From: Bacteroides sp. CAG:144
GTDB lineage: Bacteria > Bacteroidota > Bacteroidia > Bacteroidales > UBA11471
Reading direction: 5' to 3'
NCBI GenBank assembly: GCA_000434215.1
Contig: HF999701.1
Location: 1 to 11,848, forward strand
DNA length: 11,848 nt
In this document: positions 7,552 through 11,848 of the stretch, one piece after another
Layout: each line of letters begins with the position of its first letter
Numbering within the stretch: position 1 is the stretch's first letter
Made by a program: the position numbers and the translations under genes
Notes under the pieces: generated by a model
Seen by the model: the letters and a program-made list of their open reading frames with translations, nothing else
What the model was told of the DNA's origin: nothing
Databases searched by the model: none

Positions 7552-8100
7552 TCAATCGAAACAATAGACTTCGGAAAGCGGTTTCCCGGCTCTATCTTTG
7601 GGAGAAAGCAGCATCTGTTCCTCAGGTATCGGCCATTCGATACCCACTTGCTCATCGTTGAAAATAAGCGATGCCTCGGATTGAGGAGCATACACATTGT
7701 CGACCTTGTAAACAAATGTCGCCGTATCGCTCAAAACAAGGAATCCATGAGCAAATCCCCTCGGGATAAAAAGCTGACGTGCATTCTCGGCCGACAATTC
7801 CACGGCGACGTATTTTCCGAATGTAGGAGAAGATTTTCGCAAATCGACGGCTACATCGAGTACACGTCCCTCGAGAACTCTTACCAGTTTTGCTTGGGAG
7901 AATTCGCCTTTTTGAAAATGCAGTCCCCGTAAAACGCCGTAGGAAGAACGCGACTCGTTATCCTGCACGAAATCGACTTTACCCACATGTTGCTCGAAAA
8001 GATCCTGACGATAAGTCTCCATAAAATATCCCCGGGCATCTCCGAATTTTTTCGGTTCGATAACAAATACGCCCGGAATCGACTGTTCTATAAATTCCAT
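7552..8100 (-). CDS. rfbC: dTDP-4-dehydrorhamnose 3,5-epimerase
   Basis: The enzyme epimerises C3 and C5 of dTDP-4-dehydro-6-deoxyglucose, the third step of dTDP-L-rhamnose synthesis for surface polysaccharides; it is cytoplasmic. The 182-residue form (start at 8100) matches the usual size and begins MEFIEQSIPG. An in-frame ATG at 8133 would add 11 residues and overlap the upstream gene, and is less likely. Key RmlC residues are present: H61 (RGLHFQ), K71 (QAKLVRV), Y131 (FVYKVDN) and D169 (LLSPKDR), plus the substrate-pocket segments DARGYFME (21-28) and FIPRGFAHGF (111-120). It starts 16 nt after the C1B peptidase stop. The other rhamnose genes (rfbA, rfbB, rfbD) are not in the window, so it is separated from its pathway partners. 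Confidence 0.95.
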   Translation of the reverse strand: MEFIEQSIPGVFVIEPKKFGDARGYFMETYRQDLFEQHVGKVDFVQDNESRSSYGVLRGLHFQKGEFSQAKLVRVLEGRVLDVAVDLRKSSPTFGKYVAVELSAENARQLFIPRGFAHGFLVLSDTATFVYKVDNVYAPQSEASLIFNDEQVGIEWPIPEEQMLLSPKDRAGKPLSEVYCFD

Positions 8101-8108
8101 ATTTTCCT
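8101..8108 (-). promoter_or_regulatory. ribosome binding site deciding the rfbC start
   Basis: Read leftward, AGGAAAAT immediately precedes the ATG at 8100, with the AGGA core at 8108-8105. The spacing is short, but this is one of the few Shine-Dalgarno-like sites in the window, and it supports the shorter rfbC start over the ATG at 8133. Confidence 0.5.
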
Positions 8109-8116
8109 GTTTTTCA

Positions 8117-9520
8117 TTATTTATCCTCAGCAAACATCGGATCCCATGCCGGTAACAACGTCGGCTTTTGTCTGAGTATATCCAAGATATTCTGAGGAAC
8201 GTATTTTTTCTCTACCACAAGACGGAACATATACTCATCGAACCAATCATCGGTCATAATCAAAAAACCTTTGTAACCCGAGGTCGCCCCCCAACTGTTC
8301 TCTATAAGCCATTTCTTGGGTATTCCTTTCTCGTCGAGATCGACCCCGACCAAAGTCATCGCATGGGACGAACCGCTGGCAAATGTCTGTATACGCTGTT
8401 TTTTATCCATACCGAATGTCGTCCCCATCAACGACTCATAATCATAGTTACGTAGATCGAGTGTACCTTTTTTCGAATCGAGAAATTTTGCCACATCACA
8501 CGAGAAATACATAGCCGTACTGTCCTTGATAGAGGCTATGGCCAATGGTTTTATATCCTCGACGGGAAGATTGATGTAAGTCCAGTTATATCCGTCGTAC
8601 ATATGGCGGTCGTAATCTATCTCATACAATTTATAATACGGCCGCGAAGGATCATTCATAACCATGACATAACCGCCGGTAAGGTCATCGCCGATAAACT
8701 CGTCATAAAACGATTTGGGCGTATAGGTTTTCGTCTCTATGGGATTTCCTTTCCTATCTTTACGAGTCCAAGTAAACTCCGTCGGAGGTTCACCGAAAGC
8801 CAATGCCAACATACGATATATCGTCGAAAGCATTTCGGTCTTCATTTTATCGATTTCGGCAGGTTTCGCCTTAGCCGGCAATTCCCTCAAACGAAGGCCG
8901 TACTCCCGCAATTTCAGCTTTATCAAAAATGCAATGCGGGCAGTATTGTTGGTACTATACGTCTCATTCATCACCTCACGGGGTACCAAACCGTACTTGC
9001 CGATAATATCGGAAACTCCGGTGAACTGTCCGCCATCACTCAACGGGTTTTTAAACAGCCAAGCAACTGTCTGGTCGTCCATAGGAAGGCTGCGGGTATC
9101 GATTACTCCCTGCAAAAAAAGATTGGCTTTCTCCAACTGGTCATAGAAAAAGCAATATGCTTGTGAAAACTCACACTCGGGCAAATGGTGCTCGGCCATC
9201 ATTTTAGCCCGCAACACGTTCAAGCCCGAAAAAAGCCAGCAACGACCCGACGACTCCTGATCGGTAATTCCTTTGGTCGGAACCCGATGCGAAAAATAAC
9301 CGTCGACCTCGGCACTTACATCGGCGTTAGAGGCCAGTTTCTGAATGTCGGTTCCGGCCAAAGCATTACGCAAAGCCTTGTCTTCGGCCGTATTCTTGTA
9401 ACTATCGCGCAACTCACCAAGCATTTTAGGATCGATGCCGCCTTTGTTCTGAGCCCACCCCGCCGCAGAACCGAATGTCAGAAGCGCGGCAAGAAAAATT
9501 TTCGATATTCTCATATTCAT
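8117..9520 (-). CDS. exported C1B cysteine peptidase (bleomycin hydrolase / aminopeptidase C family)
   Basis: This 467-residue papain-fold peptidase of family C1B trims N-terminal residues from peptides. The catalytic set is complete: Q88 and C94 in TDQESSGRCWLFSG (87-99), H386 in GSSHAMTLVGV (383-393) and N408 in LIENSWGATSGYKG (405-418). Length and the long insert between C94 and H386 fit bleomycin hydrolase rather than classic papain. Residues 1-23 form a signal peptide (MNMRISKIFLAALLTFGSAAGWA, cleavage before Q24), so it acts outside the cytoplasm, unlike the cytosolic bleomycin hydrolases of yeast or lactic acid bacteria; exported versions occur across Bacteroidota. Either the first or third codon can be the start. 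It is first in a run with rfbC and the restriction-modification genes, and probably has its own promoter. Confidence 0.93.
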   Translation of the reverse strand: MNMRISKIFLAALLTFGSAAGWAQNKGGIDPKMLGELRDSYKNTAEDKALRNALAGTDIQKLASNADVSAEVDGYFSHRVPTKGITDQESSGRCWLFSGLNVLRAKMMAEHHLPECEFSQAYCFFYDQLEKANLFLQGVIDTRSLPMDDQTVAWLFKNPLSDGGQFTGVSDIIGKYGLVPREVMNETYSTNNTARIAFLIKLKLREYGLRLRELPAKAKPAEIDKMKTEMLSTIYRMLALAFGEPPTEFTWTRKDRKGNPIETKTYTPKSFYDEFIGDDLTGGYVMVMNDPSRPYYKLYEIDYDRHMYDGYNWTYINLPVEDIKPLAIASIKDSTAMYFSCDVAKFLDSKKGTLDLRNYDYESLMGTTFGMDKKQRIQTFASGSSHAMTLVGVDLDEKGIPKKWLIENSWGATSGYKGFLIMTDDWFDEYMFRLVVEKKYVPQNILDILRQKPTLLPAWDPMFAEDK

Positions 9521-9549
9521 GTGCGTTTAGGTTTGTTCTTCGTACTCGA

Positions 9550-9557
9550 CAAAGATA
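9550..9557 (-). promoter_or_regulatory. probable -7 promoter element for the C1B peptidase operon
   Basis: Read leftward this is TATCTTTG, an exact match to TAnnTTTG, placed 30 nt before the peptidase ATG and just downstream of the preceding terminator. The -33 position (about 9576-9582) has no TTTG, so only half of the bipartite promoter is convincing. Confidence 0.55.
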
Positions 9558-9590
9558 CGAAAAGCAACGCGACCGCCCCGCATTTTCGAT

Positions 9591-9625
9591 AAAAAAACGT
9601 CGCATCGATATGATGCGACGTTTTT
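9591..9625 (-). terminator. intrinsic terminator of the gph/ACP-like/GT2 unit
   Basis: A 14-bp perfect stem pairs 9593-9606 with 9612-9625 around a 5-nt loop (GATAT). The GC-rich core ACGTCGCATC is followed, read leftward, by a run of seven T residues (complement of A9591-A9597). It lies about 60 nt past the glycosyltransferase stop and insulates that gene from the peptidase operon. The opposite face also has a short T run, so it may work both ways. Confidence 0.92.
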
Positions 9626-9684
9626 CCGACAATACGTTTTCAACGACTTTCATTCAAAAAATTTATTTTTCCCACAAAAAGGCC

Positions 9685-10341
9685 TCATCTCTGCATCGGC
9701 ACAACCATAGCGGAAACAGGATAGACCCGGGACATCAGACCGGAAAGGCATTGCATCTTTCCACGGATCTGCCGATGCACAAAAAGCTCTCCTCTCCGCT
9801 CGTATAAAAGAAAAGAATACTCGCCCGGAGTACCCTCCAAACGGAAAAGCGGAGAATAATGCCGAAGTAAATATAAAAAATCGAGATCACCCATTTCATA
9901 TCCCCGCTCCTCATAATGCTGTAAAGAAACATCTCCTTCGACATTATGAAAACACAACGCACACGACGGGTGCTCCCGCAAATACTCTCCCTGACGTTGT
10001 AATTTACCAGAGTCGTTCCACCGCTCATAATCCCGACACACGATGACATAACGGCTGCGTACCTCGGCTCCGGGACTACCGAATGCGATGTATCGCTCGG
10101 GATTACGACGATAGCGGAGACGATGCGGATAAAAACTTGTATGACGACGGCATAATCGTTCTATTTCGTCGGTCGACGAACGGTCGACAACTATCACTTC
10201 GGTCTCGAACGTCGTACTTTGTTTCATCAACGTATCGAGACACTTCTCGCAATCATACACCCGACGGGCTATCAACACGACCGATACCAAAGGGGTTATG
10301 TGAACAGGATAATTCGGGGAAAAATAAGAGAGTCCATTCAT
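9685..10341 (-). CDS. short GT2-like glycosyltransferase with diverged acidic motifs
   Basis: A 218-residue protein with a GT-A fold signature of glycosyltransferase family 2. The start is MNGLSYFSPN at 10341, 11 nt after the ACP-like stop; the longer frame from 10515 only runs over that gene. The pattern is PLVSVVLIARR (17-27), a D53 acid in VIVVDRSSTDE (49-59), and KLQRQGEYLREHPSCALCF (113-131), which matches the segment after the metal-binding motif in the Bacteroidales GT2 group that usually reads EGDDYW...KLQKQ. Here that motif is C-R-D-Y-E-R-W (102-108), so the acidic pair is displaced to D104-x-E106 and its metal binding is uncertain. It ends at 218 residues, with no C-terminal domain or membrane segment. 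Likely a diverged sugar transferase; acceptor and donor are unknown, and activity is not assured. Confidence 0.65.
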   Translation of the reverse strand: MNGLSYFSPNYPVHITPLVSVVLIARRVYDCEKCLDTLMKQSTTFETEVIVVDRSSTDEIERLCRRHTSFYPHRLRYRRNPERYIAFGSPGAEVRSRYVIVCRDYERWNDSGKLQRQGEYLREHPSCALCFHNVEGDVSLQHYEERGYEMGDLDFLYLLRHYSPLFRLEGTPGEYSFLLYERRGELFVHRQIRGKMQCLSGLMSRVYPVSAMVVPMQR

Positions 10342-10352
10342 AAACTTATCAT

Positions 10353-10613
10353 TTAAATGACAAATGCAGGAACAAGCATTTGCCGCTTTTTCGACAATAC
10401 ACACCGATAAAGATCTGAAATCGTTTCGGCCTCTCCGAAATCGGTTGCATCGAGTTGTACCCCGTACCGTTCCCGAATAACCGACGAGAGCGTTACCGCC
10501 AATATCATATTCCATTCACGAAGACTCTTGTAACGTGTTTCTCCCGACAAGTTACAGGGCGAAGTACAATAAAACAAAGATGCCACACAACGCACAAATT
10601 CTCTTTCTTCCAT
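10353..10613 (-). CDS. acyl-carrier-protein-like small protein lacking the phosphopantetheine serine
   Basis: This 86-residue protein has the shape of the ACP-like carriers of Bacteroidales: an N-terminal helix (MEEREFVRCVASLFY), a TRYKSLREW run (26-34), a helix 2 (ILAVTLSSVIRERYGVQL, 37-54), and DFGEAETISDLYRCV (58-72) as helices 3 and 4. In normal carriers the segment after LxEW reads D-S-L, with the serine bearing 4'-phosphopantetheine. Here it is N35-M36-I37, and the DNA codons AAT ATG ATA confirm this. It therefore cannot be charged at the usual site. It sits 11 nt before the GT2-like gene, so the two are surely cotranscribed. It could be a non-catalytic adaptor or a decaying carrier. 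The fold call is by pattern only. Its start codon lies within a hairpin. Confidence 0.6.
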   Translation of the reverse strand: MEEREFVRCVASLFYCTSPCNLSGETRYKSLREWNMILAVTLSSVIRERYGVQLDATDFGEAETISDLYRCVLSKKRQMLVPAFVI

Positions 10614-10646
10614 ATCGGTTTCTTTTTTTTGAAAACGATATGGAAG
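10607..10646 (-). promoter_or_regulatory. hairpin enclosing the ACP-like start codon
   Basis: On the leftward transcript the arm 10646-10636 (CTTCCATATCG) pairs perfectly over 11 bp with 10617-10607 (CGATATGGAAG), which contains the ATG at 10613-10611. A single mismatch is followed by 4 more pairs (10632-10634 with 10619-10621, and 10631 with 10622), leaving an A8 loop. In Bacteroidota, A-rich open leaders aid initiation, so exposing A8 while hiding the AUG could control translation of the ACP/GT2 pair. No leftward TAnnTTTG promoter was found in the gap, so read-through from gph is possible. Confidence 0.55.
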
Positions 10647-10655
10647 CTATTTTTG
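10628..10655 (+). promoter_or_regulatory. candidate rightward promoter of an intergenic RNA
   Basis: TATTTTTG at 10648-10655 is an exact match to TAnnTTTG, and TTTG at 10628-10631 lies 16 nt upstream, slightly closer than the usual 17-23. The predicted start is near 10662. The -33 part overlaps the loop of the hairpin that encloses the ACP-like start on the other strand. Confidence 0.4.
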
Positions 10656-10661
10656 TTCAAA

Positions 10662-10881
10662 GCGAAAATGCCCGAAGCAAAAAACATATATCACCGTTTT
10701 GTCGGTAAAATAAGCTGATTTATCGAATTTATTGGAGTCGTATCGGATAAGATACTATTTTTACGACAGAAAAAGGTTTCGTGATTTCGGTTAAATTTTA
10801 AATATGCCTTTTTCATCGAACTATTCTATATATTTTGGTTATGCGGCCTCCTTTTCGTGAGAAACGGGTGCCGCTTTTTTT
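10662..10881 (+). ncRNA. candidate small RNA of about 220 nt, antisense in direction to its neighbours
   Basis: A rightward promoter match upstream and a strong rightward intrinsic terminator at the end frame this stretch, although both flanking genes run leftward. It ends 9 nt from the gph stop. Internally it has small stems, for example GTATC/GATAC inside a GTCGTA/TACGAC pair (about 10737-10766). Two tiny frames exist, a 16-codon one from ATG 10668 and an 18-codon one from ATG 10804 that ends within the terminator loop; neither is convincing. No known RNA family was recognised. The 276-bp gap holds nothing else besides the ACP-like leader hairpin. Confidence 0.35.
10843..10881 (+). terminator. 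rightward intrinsic terminator with GTGA tetraloop
   Basis: GCGGC (10843-10847) pairs with GCCGC (10870-10874). The stem continues inward with two mismatches and one G-T pair to CTTTTC/GAAAC, closed by a GNRA-type GTGA loop (10857-10860). Seven T residues follow (10875-10881). The leftward face has no T tract, so this is not a good terminator for gph, which implies a rightward transcript exists. Confidence 0.7.
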
Positions 10882-10889
10882 GACAATAT

Positions 10890-11546
10890 TTATCCTCGTT
10901 CGTAAATATCCAATATCTCATACGGCGAATCGACCAAATAACCGGCTCCTGCACATTCGAGTTCTTCCCGCGAACGGAAACCCCATGCCACACCCACCGA
11001 AAGAACCCGTGCCGCAGCGGCCGTCTGCATATCGACACCCGAATCGCCGACATACAACACCTCGTCAGCTTCGACCGGCGCCTTCGCCAAAATATCGTAT
11101 ACGATTGTAGGATCGGGCTTTACCGGTATCCCTTCCCGCTGACCGAGTACGGAAATAAATTTTATCTTCGGGAAAAAATGTGCGACCAATTTTTCTGTCG
11201 CTTGCTGGTATTTATTCGACGCAACAGCCAACAGCGCTCCCCGCCGCTGCAATTCGGCAAGGAGTTCGGGCATACCTTCATAAGGCCGCGTGCGACATAC
11301 ATTGTGGCTGTCGTAATACGGTACGAAAAATGAACGCATGCGGGCAATATGCTCTGCCGAACGTGCATTCTCGGGCAAAGCCCGTTCAAAAAGTTTTGCG
11401 ATTCCGTTCCCTACAAACATATTATATTCTTCGACCGCATGTTGCGGGTAACCACATTGTTCCAGTGCGTAATTGGTCGCTTCGGCCAAATCACCTATGG
11501 TATTCAACAATGTCCCGTCCAAATCGAAAATAACCAATCGTTTCAT
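10890..11546 (-). CDS. gph: HAD-family phosphatase, phosphoglycolate phosphatase-like
   Basis: A 218-residue cytoplasmic HAD hydrolase that probably dephosphorylates 2-phosphoglycolate, a by-product of DNA 3'-end repair, or a related small phosphoester. All four HAD motifs are present: the nucleophile D8 and acid D10 in FDLDGTLLNT (7-16), motif II S110-N111 in AVASNK, lysine K143 in PVKPDP, and D168/D172 in YVGDSGVDMQTA (165-176). The helical cap lies about 16-85 (GDLAEATNYALEQCGY, FVGNGI), as in Gph. A Shine-Dalgarno-like AGGAAAGAG precedes the ATG. It has its own promoter and no clear terminator, so transcription may run on into the ACP-like and GT2 genes. Substrate range within this subgroup is broad, so gph is the best but not certain name. 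Confidence 0.87.
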   Translation of the reverse strand: MKRLVIFDLDGTLLNTIGDLAEATNYALEQCGYPQHAVEEYNMFVGNGIAKLFERALPENARSAEHIARMRSFFVPYYDSHNVCRTRPYEGMPELLAELQRRGALLAVASNKYQQATEKLVAHFFPKIKFISVLGQREGIPVKPDPTIVYDILAKAPVEADEVLYVGDSGVDMQTAAAARVLSVGVAWGFRSREELECAGAGYLVDSPYEILDIYERG

Positions 11547-11574
11547 CTCTTTCCTACCTTCATTTTTAACGCCC

Positions 11575-11606
11575 CGAAATTAGATATTTTTCGAAGTATA
11601 CCCAAA
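11575..11606 (-). promoter_or_regulatory. probable promoter of gph
   Basis: Read leftward, TTTG (11606-11603) is followed after 20 nt by TAATTTCG (11582-11575), one base off the TAnnTTTG consensus. The predicted start is near 11568, about 22 nt upstream of the gph ATG. Confidence 0.55.
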
Positions 11607-11630
11607 TTATTTAAGAATGAATAAAACAAT

Positions 11631-11818
11631 CTTGCCTCGAATGTTTTTTATATTTGACGCCGTCAACATAAGGCTTGCCTCGGGTTAAAAACAAACGAAT
11701 TTGTTTCATTTACCTCCCGGCATTCACTATATTTGTAGAATATAGAATACGGCTTGGCGTCGTCAAATTCGAAAACTTCGTTTTCATTTGCCCCTGCACT
11801 CGCCTTTCGCTATATTTG
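11631..11818 (+). repeat. three imperfect direct repeats of about 80 bp, each ending in a TATATTTG promoter element
   Basis: CTTGCCTCG occurs at 11631-11639 and 11674-11682, and CTTGGCGTCG at 11753-11762. Each is followed by TATATTTG, at 11649-11656, 11728-11735 and 11811-11818. Copies 2 and 3 align through most of their length, sharing TTTCATTT, a CC-rich run and TCxCTATATTTG-like ends; copy 1 lacks about 36 bp in its middle. The last copy has a perfect promoter. The rest of the 302-bp gap (11547-11848) holds the gph promoter and no gene. Confidence 0.6.
11787..11818 (+). promoter_or_regulatory. strong Bacteroidota promoter for a rightward gene beyond the window
   Basis: TTTG at 11787-11790, a 20-nt spacer, and TATATTTG at 11811-11818 give a full consensus match with ideal spacing. 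Transcription would start near 11825 and leave the window. The copy at 11728-11735 has TTTC at the -33 position, also with 20 nt spacing, so it is a second, weaker match. Confidence 0.7.
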
Positions 11819-11848
11819 TGAACTTGATTGTTAAACATATTACACGTC

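Noticed and set aside
8101..8133. Longer rfbC start at 8133
   Set aside because: It would overlap the upstream gene and adds 11 residues not typical of RmlC; the ATG at 8100 has a Shine-Dalgarno-like site and gives family length.
8603..9166. Rightward open frame of 187 codons inside the C1B peptidase gene
   Set aside because: Antisense to a gene with complete catalytic residues; the translation is typical of a shadow frame.
9475..9807. Rightward open frame of 110 codons across the peptidase-GT2 gap
   Set aside because: It spans the promoter and terminator hairpin and has no recognisable protein pattern.
10342..10515. N-terminal extension of the glycosyltransferase to an ATG at 10515
   Set aside because: The extra 58 residues lie over the ACP-like gene and show no GT pattern; the ATG at 10341 follows the ACP-like stop by 11 nt.
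10843..10881. Terminator of gph
   Set aside because: The T tract follows the stem only in the rightward direction; leftward the stem is followed by a mixed A/T sequence with no T run.

Overview
The window looks like chromosomal DNA of a gut-type Bacteroidales (Bacteroidota). The reasons are a secreted PL11-like rhamnogalacturonan lyase with a possible type IX secretion tail, a signal-peptide-bearing C1B peptidase, Bacteroidota-type promoters (TTTG then about 20 nt then TAnnTTTG) upstream of several genes, and starts that mostly lack a strong Shine-Dalgarno. I cannot name a genus from the sequence alone.

Layout from left to right. Positions 1-446 hold no supportable gene. They carry five degenerate copies of a GTCATTC/AGATTCTTCAC dispersed repeat and the leftward terminator of the lyase. 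The lyase (leftward, 447-3263) is divergent from dxs (rightward, 3521-5278), a short-form 1-deoxyxylulose-5-phosphate synthase. A strong two-way hairpin terminator (5293-5330) separates dxs from a leftward block. In transcription order that block is a secreted C1B peptidase, rfbC (dTDP-4-dehydrorhamnose 3,5-epimerase), a gamma-class N6-adenine DNA methyltransferase, and a small probable restriction endonuclease that overlaps the methyltransferase by 47 nt. Gaps are 16 and 32 nt with no visible terminator, so the restriction-modification pair appears to ride at the end of a housekeeping transcript.

Further right is a second leftward unit: gph (HAD phosphatase), a 276-bp gap, an acyl-carrier-protein-like gene and an 11-nt-spaced GT2-like glycosyltransferase, closed by a strong terminator at 9591-9625. 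The ACP-like protein lacks the serine that carries phosphopantetheine, and the glycosyltransferase has altered acidic motifs, so this is an odd couple. The gap upstream of the pair holds a hairpin that pairs out the ACP-like start codon. It also holds, on the other strand, a promoter and intrinsic terminator that frame a candidate RNA of about 220 nt. The right end (11547-11848) carries the gph promoter and three spaced rightward TATATTTG promoter elements inside an imperfect repeat of about 80 bp, aimed at a gene beyond the window.

The items most worth a second look are the serine-less ACP/GT2 pair with its structured start, the candidate RNA, the repeated promoter array, and the nuclease with an apparently displaced catalytic acid.
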